A DNA stretch of 64,000 nt from Hymenobacter cellulosivorans (GTDB lineage Bacteria; Bacteroidota; Bacteroidia; Cytophagales; Hymenobacteraceae). Below, piece by piece: positions 1-8,394 of this stretch. Within the stretch, counting starts at the first letter, position 1. The number at the start of each line of letters is the position of its first letter. The notes beneath the pieces were generated by a model. The model ran no database searches. It was given only the letters and a program-made list of their open reading frames with translations, and was not told where the DNA came from. The position numbers and the translations under genes are program-made. Location of the stretch: positions 4,096,501 to 4,160,500 of the forward strand of contig NZ_CP095049.1 in the NCBI RefSeq assembly GCF_022919135.1. Reading direction: 5' to 3'.

Positions 1-283
1 GAAAGGCGGTGCCGTTTTTGAGGACCTGCACCTGAAAGCGCACCGGCGCCTCGCCCTCGTAGGCCATATCCATATCCGACCATAAGGCCAGCTCCTCGCC
101 TTTCTGTAGCGGCAGCGCGGCTTCCTTGACCACCTCTTGCTCCGGCGTGCTGATGGCGTTGATGGGTAGGCGGGCTACCTCTTTGCCAAACAGGCTGCCA
201 CAGGAGCTGAGCGGGACGGCCAGCAGCAGGGCCGCCAATAACTTGTTGATGCTAGAGCTAGACACGGGGTAGAAATATTGCAT
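1..283 (-). CDS. Lipoprotein, 3' part cut by window edge
   Basis: The reverse strand reads an open frame from ATG at 283 through the window edge, so only the first 94 or so residues are seen. A hydrophobic stretch (LLAALLLAVPL) ends in a lipobox-type SSC at about residue 28, so the product is probably an exported lipoprotein. The rest of the visible part is mixed and hydrophilic, with no domain I recognise. The gene is absent from longer-frame lists only because its stop lies outside the window. Function unknown. Confidence 0.6.
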   Translation of the reverse strand, partial: MQYFYPVSSSSINKLLAALLLAVPLSSCGSLFGKEVARLPINAISTPEQEVVKEAALPLQKGEELALWSDMDMAYEGEAPVRFQVQVLKNGTAF

Positions 284-427
284 TGTCGAGGTGGTTTATA
301 GCGGTAAGCTTAGGGCTTTTTCCTCAAAGCCCAACAATGCCGTGCCCGCCGCTACTACATGCGGTTACCCCAATTGATAGGTATTAAATAGTAGTATTTT
401 GAGAATGAGAGGCTGTAAGTAGGCTGC

Positions 428-859
428 TTACAGGCGCTTGTAGGTAAGCGTTCTGGCATAGCTTTCTCCACGGGCCGTTACATAAGAATGGTAGGTGTAC
501 GCCAATTTTTTGTCGGTGAGAGCATCAACCGTTGCTTCTGAGTAATTATTAGCCGAAAAGGTAAACGTTAGCTTATTTCCAGTATGGTTATATGCGCAGG
601 GGGCTTGAACAGAGCCCTGAATTGTATTTTCAAATATTCCTTGTGAGCTGAACGAAGCCACTACTTCCCCGGCGCTTACCGAAAGTGTTTGAGTAGATGG
701 TTTAAACCCATTATCATAGGAAGTGACGATTACGTCCGCCGTAAGTTCCCATTTGCCTATTATAGACGGAGGCCCTGCCACGGGTTGAGGATCATCAGTG
801 GGCTTGGAGCAGCTGAATAAGAAAAGCGAGAATATAACTAAGGTTAGGCGTGTCCTCAT
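428..859 (-). CDS. Small lipocalin-like lipoprotein
   Basis: The 143-residue product starts with a hydrophobic signal ending in the lipobox LFSC at about residue 17, so it should be lipidated and sit in the periplasm or outer membrane. The mature part opens with IIGKWEL, the usual start of the lipocalin-like domains common in Bacteroidota, and continues as short beta strands (NKLTFTFSANNYS). The length fits a single small barrel. A -7 promoter element lies 60 bases upstream. The gene is less GC-rich than its neighbours. No ligand can be inferred. Confidence 0.7.
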   Translation of the reverse strand: MRTRLTLVIFSLFLFSCSKPTDDPQPVAGPPSIIGKWELTADVIVTSYDNGFKPSTQTLSVSAGEVVASFSSQGIFENTIQGSVQAPCAYNHTGNKLTFTFSANNYSEATVDALTDKKLAYTYHSYVTARGESYARTLTYKRL

Positions 860-918
860 TCTGTGGATGATAAGCGTAAGCGATAAGATTTAGATGAATT
901 ACCCAGCTGTTTAATAAG

Positions 919-926
919 CAAATGTA
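919..926 (-). promoter_or_regulatory. -7 promoter element (TACATTTG)
   Basis: On the minus strand this reads TACATTTG, a perfect match to the Bacteroidota TAnnTTTG consensus. It would give a leader of about 50 bases before the lipocalin-like lipoprotein gene starting at 859. No clear -33 TTTG is seen at the usual distance. Confidence 0.5.
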
Positions 927-953
927 GCCTGGCTTCGCGAAGATATAAGTGAC

Positions 954-2777
954 CTAGTAGCCTTGCTTCGCCCGGTGTTGAATCCGCTTTTCCCAGCGCT
1001 TACGCTTGGGCGCAATGTAACCGCGCAGGTGCTTTTCCATTACCATCACGGCACAGGGGGCAGCAGCCGTGGCCCCGAAGCCGGCGTTTTCGAGGTAGAC
1101 GGCCACGGCAATCTTGGGATTATCGGCCGGGGCAAAGCCGACGAAGGCGGCGTGGTCGTCGCCCTCGTCGTTTTCGACGGTACCGGTTTTGCCCGCCACG
1201 GTGATGCCCACGTCGGCCAGGCTGGAGGCGTCGGCGGTGCCGCCGCGCTGCATCACGGCCACCATGCCGGGCACCAGGGCCGCAAAGTGGGCACTGTCGA
1301 TCAGGGTGTGGCGCTTGCGGGTAAAGCGGTGCAAGGGGCCATTCTCGCCGATGCCGCGCACCAGGTGGGGCGGGTAATACCAGCCGCGGTTAGCAATAAT
1401 GGCGGCCATATTCGCCATTTGCAGGCCCGTCAGGTTGATTTCGCCCTGCCCGATGCTGAGCGAGTAGATAGAGCGGTAGGTCCAGCCCCGGGTGCGGCGG
1501 GCCTTGTCGTAGTAGGCTGGGGTGGGCAGAAAGCCGGGCGCTTCGCGGGGCATGTCCACGCCCAGCACCGAATCGAGGCCGAAGGAACGGGCGTAGCGCC
1601 GCCACTGGGCCAGGTTGGCGTGCCGGGCGCCGACCGTGTCCTGGGCCAGGGAATCGGGTACGCAGTCGATGAGGCTCTGCATGACCTGGTAGAAGTAGGG
1701 GTTGCAGCTGTACTTGAGGCCCTTGGTCAGGCTGGTGGCCGGCTTGTGGTGGTGCACGCAGCTCACCAAGGTCTGGTCGCAGCGGAAGGCCGAGCCGGGG
1801 GTAATGGCGTTCATCTGCAACGCAATGGCGGCATTCACGAGCTTAAAGACCGAGCCGGGTGGGTTGGCCAGCATGGCAGGCCGGTTGAGCAGGGGCAGGT
1901 CTTCGTGTTCTAGCAGCTCGGCGCGGGCGGCGGCCTGGTCGGGGGCGGTGATGGTGGCGGCCGGGTACACCGGGGCCGACACGTAAGCCAGGATTTCGCC
2001 GGTGCGCGGGTCCAGGGCCACGAGGTAGCCGCGGCGGTTGCCGAGCAGCTTTTCGGCGTAGGCCTGGAGCTTGGCGTCGATGGTCAGGTGCAGGTCCTGG
2101 CCCTGTTGGAAGACGGTGTCCTTGGCCCAGGTGCCGTGCGGCTGGCCTTTCTTGTCGAGCAGCGGATGCAGGTAGCCGTGGTGACCGGTGAGCAAGCCGT
2201 TGTAATAAGCCTCGACGCCACCGTTGCGCAGCCGGTAGAAGCGGCCCCGCCGGTAACGCCGGGCTTGGCGCAGGAAGGCCTGGGCCTCGGCGCTGCGGTA
2301 CCCCAGCACGGGGGCCCCGGCAGGGGTAGTATAGGTGCGCTGGTACCGCTCGGTGAGAGTAAGCTGGGGCACGGTGGCGCTACTGTCGCGGCGGATACGC
2401 TCGGCTTCTTTCTTGGTCAGGCGGAGCTGGACGGCGACGCCATAGGCATCTTTATAGGGCAGGGCCTCCTGGATGCGTCGGCGGACGGTGGTGGAATCCC
2501 AGCCCAGCAGCTCGCCCAGGGCCAGGGTGTCGAGGGCGCGGCGGGGCAGCTTAAGCAGGTACTGGAGGCGGGTATCGACCAGCACGGAGTCGTTCCGGTC
2601 GAGGAGGCGGCCCCGGATGAGGGAATCGGAAACCACAACGCGTCTTGGGGTGTAGACTTCGCCGGTGCTAGGGTCTTGAACGGGGGCGCTGGTGGGCTGG
2701 TCGGGGGAAGAGCAGGCGGTGAAAGTCACTAGCAGGGCTAGCAGGACGTTTTTCCACCGGTGGTTAGCAATGCGCAT
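954..2777 (-). CDS. Penicillin-binding protein, transpeptidase (PBP2-like), with a lipobox
   Basis: This 607-residue protein has the layout of a class B penicillin-binding protein, which cross-links peptidoglycan peptides. An N-terminal dimerisation region (about 40-220) precedes a transpeptidase domain with all three motifs: SVFK at 309-312 (nucleophile S309), SCN at 357-359 and KTG at 530-532. The N-terminus is odd. Instead of a plain membrane anchor it reads LLALLVTFTACSS, which looks like a lipoprotein signal with Cys22 as the lipidated residue. No rodA or ftsW gene is adjacent. The minus-strand -7-like TAGCTTTA sits only a few bases before the ATG, so the start may be leaderless or slightly downstream. 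Family assignment is firm; lipidation is inferred. Confidence 0.9.
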   Translation of the reverse strand: MRIANHRWKNVLLALLVTFTACSSPDQPTSAPVQDPSTGEVYTPRRVVVSDSLIRGRLLDRNDSVLVDTRLQYLLKLPRRALDTLALGELLGWDSTTVRRRIQEALPYKDAYGVAVQLRLTKKEAERIRRDSSATVPQLTLTERYQRTYTTPAGAPVLGYRSAEAQAFLRQARRYRRGRFYRLRNGGVEAYYNGLLTGHHGYLHPLLDKKGQPHGTWAKDTVFQQGQDLHLTIDAKLQAYAEKLLGNRRGYLVALDPRTGEILAYVSAPVYPAATITAPDQAAARAELLEHEDLPLLNRPAMLANPPGSVFKLVNAAIALQMNAITPGSAFRCDQTLVSCVHHHKPATSLTKGLKYSCNPYFYQVMQSLIDCVPDSLAQDTVGARHANLAQWRRYARSFGLDSVLGVDMPREAPGFLPTPAYYDKARRTRGWTYRSIYSLSIGQGEINLTGLQMANMAAIIANRGWYYPPHLVRGIGENGPLHRFTRKRHTLIDSAHFAALVPGMVAVMQRGGTADASSLADVGITVAGKTGTVENDEGDDHAAFVGFAPADNPKIAVAVYLENAGFGATAAAPCAVMVMEKHLRGYIAPKRKRWEKRIQHRAKQGY

Positions 2778-2866
2778 GGGGTAAAGCTAGGCAATTGCCG
2801 GGCTTCAACCGGGGGCTTTTCGCTGAACAGGGGCCGTGGCTGTATAAACCGGGGCATACACTGCCG

Positions 2867-3559
2867 CTACTGAATCTGCACCAGCGTCAGGGTGCCCCCG
2901 TAGTGTTGGGCATTGCCCCCGTTGAAATTGGAAACCCGCAACGTGATTACGTCGCCAGCAGCAAGCGTGTAGAGCCCTTCGTCACTTATTGACGTGACGT
3001 TGTTTTGCAGGAGGCCTGTGTAGGCGGTCCGCCCAACAGGGGCATTGTTTTTATATACCTGCCCCCCCAATGCTCCCGCATACTGGGCGTAGACGCTCAC
3101 GCTGTAGAAAGCCCGGTACAGGCCCGGGGTAATAATGGTGACCTGGTCGGCACCCGCATTAAACGTGAGCCCCGAGGCCTCTAAAGCCGTGGCCAGGTCG
3201 ACGGTGAGGAAGGTGCCGTTGGCGGGAATCGGCTGACCAAAGGCGCTGCCATACTGCCCGTAGACGGGCTGGGCCCGGGCGGAGAGGAGCTGCCACAGCG
3301 GGGCGGTGGGAGTACCGTTGTTGCAATACAGGCCGGCCGAGGCGTCGGTCTGGTACACGACCAGGCCGGTGGCGGGCGAGGCAATGGCAGTGCGTTGTGC
3401 CTGGGTCATGCGCGGTAGTAGCAGTCCTTTGGTCGTGGAGCTGACGTCGAGCATGGCACTGGTGTGGGGGGCGGTGCCGGCGGTGTTGATGGATACCTGC
3501 GCATGCAGGGCGTATGGCAGGCCAACAAGGACCAGGGCCGTCAGGAAGGCTTTTTTCAT
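2867..3559 (-). CDS. Secreted protein with tail-fibre-like repeat motif and C1q/TNF-like C-terminus
   Basis: I chose ATG 3559 because it opens a clear signal peptide, MKKAFLTALVLVG, cut near ALHAQ; a longer frame to 3610 has no signal. The mature protein begins with the motif AMLDVSSTTKGLLLPRMT, which is widespread in Bacteroidota surface proteins that resemble phage tail fibres. The C-terminal half (about 100-230) is all beta strand, with the pattern of a C1q/TNF-like jelly roll (TIITPGLYRAFYSVSV, AGDVITLRVSNF). A surface or adhesin role is plausible but unproven. Confidence 0.75.
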   Translation of the reverse strand: MKKAFLTALVLVGLPYALHAQVSINTAGTAPHTSAMLDVSSTTKGLLLPRMTQAQRTAIASPATGLVVYQTDASAGLYCNNGTPTAPLWQLLSARAQPVYGQYGSAFGQPIPANGTFLTVDLATALEASGLTFNAGADQVTIITPGLYRAFYSVSVYAQYAGALGGQVYKNNAPVGRTAYTGLLQNNVTSISDEGLYTLAAGDVITLRVSNFNGGNAQHYGGTLTLVQIQ

Positions 3560-3650
3560 ACTTGCTATTCGTCGTCTTAGGGGTAAATGGGGCGCCGGGC
3601 GGCTACACAAGAGGCGGGCTAGCTGCCGGGGAGGGGGAAACCGGCAAAAG

Positions 3651-3687
3651 TAAAAGCCTAAATCGGGGCTTCCAATTCAGGCTTTTA
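3651..3687 (-). terminator. Hairpin downstream of the frameshifted lipoprotein gene
   Basis: TAAAAGCCT and AGGCTTTTA form an inverted repeat around a 19-base loop just past the stop at 3708, with a T-run on the minus strand. It is probably a rho-independent terminator. Confidence 0.5.
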
Positions 3688-3707
3688 TGACAGCGGGACC
3701 TACGAAA

Positions 3708-4570
3708 TTAGCCGCGGGTGAACTTCAGCACCGTGCGTACCCCGGTCTGGACGTTAACGGCTTCGGTCACCAACTCATTGTCGTTGTTGCCGCAGGTGTA
3801 GGTGATGGAGAATTTGCCCGCGGGCGTGGCTATCGGGGGTACGGCCACGCTGCACACGGGCGGGTCGACGCCGGTGAAGGAGTAGCTGATCGTGTTGCCC
3901 GATACGGTGTAGGTGAAGTTGAACTTGGGTGCGGAGGTGCACATGCCGCTGCAGTCGGGGCCCTGGGAGGAGCCGCGACCCACGCCGTTGCTGTCGAGGG
4001 GGCCGAAGACGTAGACCAGCTGCTTGCTGGGGTCGGTGGTGCAGCCGCCGCTGGTTTTCCAGGTGCCTACGTAGCAAGTGCTACCGGTACCGCCGGAGCC
4101 GCCCGAGCCCGAGCCGGCCGTGGGGTTGGCCAGCTTCGTGTCGTTGAGGTAGAGCGTGGGCTGGGTGCCCACCACGGCAACCTTGAAGACGTTGGGCTTG
4201 GTGGTGTTGGTAAACAGGGCCTTGGGAATGCTGCCCGAATACGTGGTTTTGGTATAAGGGTTGGTGATGAAGCCCATCTGGTAGCTCAGCTCAAAGGAGT
4301 AGTCGTTGTTGTCTTTGAGCACGATTTTGTCGCCGAAGGAGCTGGGCGAAACCGAGGAGACGAAAATCTTGGCGTCGCCTACCTTCAGGTTATCCACTTT
4401 GAGGGTGAATTGGCCGATGTTACGGTCGGCCTGAGTGCCGTCGAGGAAGCCGGAGACGGTGATGTCGGGGGGGTAGGAGCCTCTTCTTCTTTCTCGGAGC
4501 AGCCCACCAGCGGGCTGAGGCAAAGCAGCAAAAAAGCGAGCAGCGAATGGTAAGGGTAGGTGTGCTTCAT
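3708..4570 (-). pseudogene. Lipoprotein gene split by a frameshift at a C7 tract
   Basis: Translation from ATG 4570 gives a clear lipoprotein signal (MKHTYPYHSLLAFLLL, lipobox LVGC) and a mature start rich in E and P. It then reaches a run of seven C (minus strand, 4473-4467) and leaves the long frame. The body, about 250 residues ending in LKFTRG at 3708, continues in the -1 frame; eight C (or five) would join the two parts as TPPDITVSG. The body has a glycine/serine linker (about 140 residues after the junction start) and a C-terminal beta-rich domain with several cysteines (CYVGTW, GCTTDP, CSGMC). Candidates are a sequencing error, a recent frameshift, or a slippage-switched gene. No function recognised. 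Confidence 0.7.
4467..4473 (-). repeat. C7 homopolymer at the frameshift site
   Basis: Seven G on the plus strand (C7 on the coding strand) lie exactly where the signal-peptide frame and the body frame of the lipoprotein gene meet. In zero frame it reads C_CCC_CCG, which also fits an X_XXY_YYZ slippery pattern. Confidence 0.8.
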
Positions 4571-4681
4571 GGGGCTAGGAGCAGAATTGGTGAAGTATAA
4601 GGCAAAGGTAGAGGCCGGGTACAGGGGCGGCAATACCCACTTGTGGGTATATCTAAACCGGCCTGCCGCTGTCCGGGCCGG

Positions 4682-4912
4682 GGGCGGTAGGGTTTCGGTT
4701 TGGGGCGGAGGTGTGTTCGATGGGGGCGGTAAGGTTTTGCGTGTGGGCGGGAGTGTTTTCACTTCGGGCGGAGGTGTTTTGGAAGGGGGCGGGGGTGTTT
4801 CCGAGCCGGGCGGAGGTGTTCTGTCCTTGGGCCCTACTGTTTCGTGCTAGGGCGGTAAGGTTTTGCGTGTGGGCAGGGGTGGTTTCAGTTCGGGCGGGTG
4901 TGGTTTCGAAGG
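4682..4912. repeat. Eleven-unit 21-bp tandem array (array 1), G-rich
   Basis: Eleven degenerate units, each exactly 21 bases, begin with GGGCGG and continue as aGGTGTTTTC plus a variable end; a partial twelfth unit (GGGCGAAAAG) follows. All units start at 4682 + 21n. The array lies between the divergent starts of the frameshifted lipoprotein gene (4570) and the helical protein gene (5029). Because 21 is a multiple of three, all frames stay partly open on both strands. Repeated GGG and GG runs make it G-quadruplex-prone. The flanks 4571-4681 and 4913-5028 hold no recognisable gene. Confidence 0.85.
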
Positions 4913-5028
4913 GGCGAAAAGAGGATAAAGCAGGATTGCTATTGCTGAGTTATTGGGCTACTTTGGAGCTGGTAGGCAAGGGTTTACCACGCCCGGCGGA
5001 GTGGTTTCGCCAGATATATCTATTTCTA

Positions 5029-5706
5029 ATGAAAAAATACAAGGAAGATCAGGTGGTGATGTGTGGACAGGTGGTGGATTTTGTGACTAAGAATAAGGAT
5101 GCCATTGCGGCCAGCGCGGCGGCCGAAGAACAGGCCGTTCAGCTAACGGACCTCTATGCCCTGGTAGGGCAGGCGCGGGGCAGCGTGGCTAAGCGAACCA
5201 AGGCCCTGAGCCAGGAAGCCAAAGCGGCCAAGAAAACGCTCCTGGAGCTGCTACCAGCGTTGCTAGGTCCCTTGGAGCGGATTGCCACCCGCCTCGGCGA
5301 CAACGACCTGCTGGCTGCGGTGACGCTGAGCGGCAAGAAGCTGAAGCAGCTGCGGCCCCTGGGCCTGGTCGGGGTAGCCGAGTCGGTGCTGAAAAGCAGC
5401 GCCCGCGCCGACGTAGTGCCCGAGCTGGCTAAGCAGGGCCTCAAACCGGCCACGCTGCAGCCCCTGCGCGACGCGCTGACGGCCTTTACAGCGGCGGCTC
5501 CGGCCCCGCGCAAGGCCATCAACGAGCGGGTCGTGGCCGGGGCCGCCCTCGAAGACCTGGTGAATGAGCTGATGGTGGAAATCCGGGAGCTGGACGCGGA
5601 TATGAAAGCCTTCAAATTGCTGAACCGGGAGCTGTATGAGGGGTATCGGCAGACGCGCAAGCTGGTAACGACGGGCCGCCGGAGTGAGGAGGCGCAGGAG
5701 GCGTAG
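5029..5706 (+). CDS. Conserved all-helical hypothetical protein
   Basis: A 225-residue, largely alpha-helical protein rich in A, K, L and E, without signal peptide or membrane segment, so probably cytoplasmic. The frame stays open upstream through the tandem array, but the start is taken at ATG 5029: MKKYKEDQ begins the charged helical body, whereas the upstream extension is repeat-derived. Segments such as RTKALSQEAKAAKKTLLELL and VNELMVEIRELDADMKAFKL suggest bundled helices. No domain recognised. A strong terminator follows 17 bases after the stop. Confidence 0.65.
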   Translation: MKKYKEDQVVMCGQVVDFVTKNKDAIAASAAAEEQAVQLTDLYALVGQARGSVAKRTKALSQEAKAAKKTLLELLPALLGPLERIATRLGDNDLLAAVTLSGKKLKQLRPLGLVGVAESVLKSSARADVVPELAKQGLKPATLQPLRDALTAFTAAAPAPRKAINERVVAGAALEDLVNELMVEIRELDADMKAFKLLNRELYEGYRQTRKLVTTGRRSEEAQEA

Positions 5707-5722
5707 AGAGTGAGTGGAAATA

Positions 5723-5767
5723 GAACCGGCCCGCTTCCCTGGTTGGGGAGCGGGCCGGTTCTTTGGT
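5723..5767 (+). terminator. Strong rho-independent terminator
   Basis: A perfect 13-bp inverted repeat (GAACCGGCCCGCT / AGCGGGCCGGTTC) around a 13-base loop, then TTCTTT, immediately downstream of the helical protein gene. Confidence 0.8.
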
Positions 5768-5848
5768 TTAAAGCCGATTGTGCCGGGCCGTCAACACCGC
5801 CTGCAGGTGTACATACGGGGCGGCTCGCCCGGCAGCAGCGACTTGGGC

Positions 5849-6676
5849 TCATTCTACTGAGCCCAGAAAGGAGAGGATGGCGGACCGGGAGGGGTGCTCG
5901 GGAGTGGCGCTGAGGAATTTTTCATTCAGAAGGTGGCCCAGCTCCGGGTAATTGAGGTGGCTATAGGAGCGGGAGTAGTTCGCTGCTTTGAGCCGTGCCA
6001 TCAGCTGCTCGGACATGAGGGCTGCGGGCCATACCGCATCCTGCGAACCGGAAAGCAGCAATACGGCGGCTTTGCTTTGCTCCAAGGGAATAGTGGCCGC
6101 CGCGGCCGCCGGCTCATTGTTGAGGGAGTTGGCGTACAGCGTCAGGAGGGAAGTGGCACTCTCGGACTTGAACGGCACGAATGACAGGGGCTGGCCGTGG
6201 GCCGTCCAGCTGGAGCCCGGCGTCTTTTTCCAGTCCTTGAGGATGCCCGCCCACACCACGGAGCTGGGGGAAATGGCCACGACGCCCTTCACGGCCGGAT
6301 ACCGGCTGGCCAGCAGCAGGGCCAGCTCGGCTCCTTTCGACCAGCCGACAATGAGTACACCTTTGTGCTTGCCGGGGGCCTGCTGGGCCAGCCACTTGAT
6401 GGCGGTGGCGAAGTACTCCAGGGGAATGTTCTCCAGCTCGGCCGGCAGGGGTGCGGTCTTGAAATAGGCCAGGGACAAGACCGGGTAGCCTTGGTCGATG
6501 AACATTCTGGCCAGGGCGGTGGGCTTACCCCCTTCCGCGCCCCCGAGCACCAGGACGCCGTATTGGGCGTCTTTGGCCGTGCCCGGGGTGTAGTCGCCCA
6601 CCACGCCCGGAGGGAGCTGCTGGCTGAGGGTGGGGAGGCTGAGCAGGATCAGCAGGGCAAGGAAGAGGGCTTTCAT
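5849..6676 (-). CDS. Secreted alpha/beta hydrolase (BAAT/dienelactone hydrolase type)
   Basis: The start is ATG 6676, which opens a signal peptide (MKALFLALLILLSLPTLSQQ); the frame to 6787 adds a charged, signal-free tail. The 275-residue protein has the alpha/beta-hydrolase layout: VLVLGGAEGG near residue 42 (oxyanion-hole strand), nucleophile elbow GWSKGA with Ser113, then SGSQDAVW (acid) and ELGHLL (histidine) in the last third. This resembles the C-terminal domain of acyl-CoA thioesterase/BAAT proteins. Being exported, its substrate is likely an extracytoplasmic ester or thioester, but the sequence does not tell which. Confidence 0.8.
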   Translation of the reverse strand: MKALFLALLILLSLPTLSQQLPPGVVGDYTPGTAKDAQYGVLVLGGAEGGKPTALARMFIDQGYPVLSLAYFKTAPLPAELENIPLEYFATAIKWLAQQAPGKHKGVLIVGWSKGAELALLLASRYPAVKGVVAISPSSVVWAGILKDWKKTPGSSWTAHGQPLSFVPFKSESATSLLTLYANSLNNEPAAAAATIPLEQSKAAVLLLSGSQDAVWPAALMSEQLMARLKAANYSRSYSHLNYPELGHLLNEKFLSATPEHPSRSAILSFLGSVE

Positions 6677-6793
6677 GCGGGGGCTGTACAGGGGGCGCGG
6701 TAGTGCGTATTCCCCCAGATGGCAGCGGACGGCCCGGCGTTGCCTGTGGGCGTAAAATGGCCGGAAGAGAGTGGGCTTCATCAGCATGACAAC

Positions 6794-6834
6794 GCCGCCC
6801 GGATTTCTCTGGGCGGCGTGGTTTTGGTTTGCCG
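6794..6834. repeat. Copy 1 of a ~42-bp hairpin repeat flanking the accessory pocket
   Basis: Begins GCCGCCCGGATTTCTC and contains a 9-bp inverted repeat (ACGCCGCCC / GGGCGGCGT) followed by a T-rich stretch and TTTGCCG. A closely similar element in the same orientation lies at 8525-8566. It may act as a terminator of the flanking minus-strand gene or as a small dispersed repeat. Confidence 0.55.
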
Positions 6835-6908
6835 TGTTGCAGCAGTGGAGGGGTGGCCTCCACGTTATGGCTGGTCACGAGTTACGGCAGGGCCAAAACT
6901 CGCGCCCA

Positions 6909-7391
6909 TTAGGGCCACTTTGGGGTAGATTGCTTGACAGTTATATCTGTGAGATTAGCAAGGTTGATGGTGTATACTACATAATCAGAGTAGGCCATTA
7001 AGACATCGTCAACTAGTTCTAGCCTCAGGAATGGATTGGATTCTGTAGAAAAAAGGGCCCAAACTACTTCATTATGGTTAGTAGTGGCGACGATACAGCC
7101 CTCGTTGCCCATCGCGCCTTCCCCACACGATATGGTCAGGTCCTTTGTTGTTACCTGAGAGGTATACAACTGGATTTCGGTCCATAAATCATCGTTGTAT
7201 TTCTCCAGGCCGGCAATTGTCGTGTCGGCTAGGGGGAATGCATAATGCGTTTTGACGTCTTTGCTGGCGTCATACGAGGAGAATATATTCAGCAAAGTGA
7301 CCGTGTCATTGCCGTAACTTATGCTGTTCAAGCCCAGTAACCGGTTAGCTCGCCAATGGTGTTGAACGGAATTATTGCTCTCGTCACTCAT
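6909..7391 (-). CDS. Hypothetical protein, unrecognised, lower GC
   Basis: A 160-residue open frame with no signal peptide or membrane segment. Composition is acidic and polar, with alternating hydrophobics (DTVTLLNIF, EVVWALFSTESNPFLRLEL, DYVVYTINLANL) that suggest beta strands. Its GC content is visibly below that of adjacent core genes, and it sits between two copies of a ~42-bp repeat, so it may be acquired. It is on the same strand as, but well separated from, its neighbours (gap of 223 bases to the upstream gene), so no operon is implied. I do not recognise a family; an immunity-type small protein is one possibility, without direct support. Confidence 0.55.
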   Translation of the reverse strand: MSDESNNSVQHHWRANRLLGLNSISYGNDTVTLLNIFSSYDASKDVKTHYAFPLADTTIAGLEKYNDDLWTEIQLYTSQVTTKDLTISCGEGAMGNEGCIVATTNHNEVVWALFSTESNPFLRLELVDDVLMAYSDYVVYTINLANLTDITVKQSTPKWP

Positions 7392-7614
7392 GGAAAAAGA
7401 ATAGTTGCTTCCGTGCGGTTGCTACCCATTTAGCGAGGCCATACTGTATGCCTGCCGGGAGGCGGTGCGGTTGTGGGTTTGGCGGGTTACGACAATAGAG
7501 GTACACCCTCTAAGTCATAGGTAGGCGCGAGTGACGGCTAGGCCATAACTCGCGCCAGTTTGGGGTCCGGCTACGCCCGGTGCTTGGTAAACCGTGCTGC
7601 GTTATTGCGTTAGC

Positions 7615-8394
7615 TTAATTAGCCGCCGGGTACCAATTGCGCAGCCGCACGTCGATTTTCTTGTTGGCTGTGGTCACCGTTTTCCGGAAGCTTTCCACGT
7701 CGCTCAGGCCGCTCTGGCCCCGGTAGTGATACGGATACACGATGCCGGGCTTGAAGGCTAATACGCCCTGGGCGGCCTGATTCACGTCCATGGTGTAGGG
7801 CAGGTTCATGCAGACGAAGGCCACGTCGATGTTCTTGAGGGCGCGCATCTCGGCAATGTCCTCGGTGTCGCCGGAGAGGTACACGTTCTTGCCGCCCAGG
7901 CTGAGCACGTAGCCGTTGCCCCGGCCTTTGGTGTGCATGGCGTCGGCGGCTTCGGGTAGGTTGTACATCGGAATAGCCGAAACTACCATGCCCAGGGTGT
8001 CGAGTTTCTGGCCGTTGCCTAGGATGCGGACCTGGGCTTTGTACTCGGCGGGCAGCTTATCGGCCACGGCCTGGGGCACGATCATCAGGGCCTTGCCCAC
8101 GGAAAGACCCGAGAGCGTCTTGGGGTCCAGGTGGTCGCCGTGAATGTCGGTGATGAGAATGACATCGGGGGCGGCCAGGCCGGCGTAGGCGGCGGCTCCG
8201 CCGTAGGGGTCCACGTAGATGGTCTTGCCGTTCCAGGTAAACACTACGCTGCCGTGGGTGATGGGCTGCACCGTGAGCGGGCCTTTCTTGGTGGCAATCT
8301 GGTCGGCGGCGGCGCGCGGGGCGGGGGCAGTTTGGGCCTGCGCCTGCGTAGCAAGCGCCGCCAGAGCCGCCGCGAGGATAAGGTTAGATTTCAT
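7615..8394 (-). CDS. Secreted metallo-beta-lactamase-fold hydrolase (UlaG/UPF0173-like)
   Basis: The 259-residue product has a signal peptide (MKSNLILAAALAALA, cut near AQAQ) and the metallo-beta-lactamase fold of UlaG/YtkL-type hydrolases. Visible elements are TITHGS-type first strand (VQPITHGSVVFTW), YVDPYGG, the metal motif ITDIHGDHLDP (D, H, D, H ligands), YLSGDTED (bridging Asp) and a late YPYHYRGQ histidine. Length is typical for the family. The substrate cannot be told. Export distinguishes it from cytoplasmic UlaG lactonases. GC content is like the core genome, unlike its flanks. Confidence 0.85.
   Translation of the reverse strand: MKSNLILAAALAALATQAQAQTAPAPRAAADQIATKKGPLTVQPITHGSVVFTWNGKTIYVDPYGGAAAYAGLAAPDVILITDIHGDHLDPKTLSGLSVGKALMIVPQAVADKLPAEYKAQVRILGNGQKLDTLGMVVSAIPMYNLPEAADAMHTKGRGNGYVLSLGGKNVYLSGDTEDIAEMRALKNIDVAFVCMNLPYTMDVNQAAQGVLAFKPGIVYPYHYRGQSGLSDVESFRKTVTTANKKIDVRLRNWYPAAN

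Noticed and set aside
954..2732. Several long plus-strand frames opposite the penicillin-binding protein gene
   Set aside because: Antisense shadows; the minus-strand gene has every catalytic motif.
4711..5028. N-terminal extension of the helical protein through array 1
   Set aside because: The residues are repeat-derived and unlike the body; ATG 5029 is the better start.
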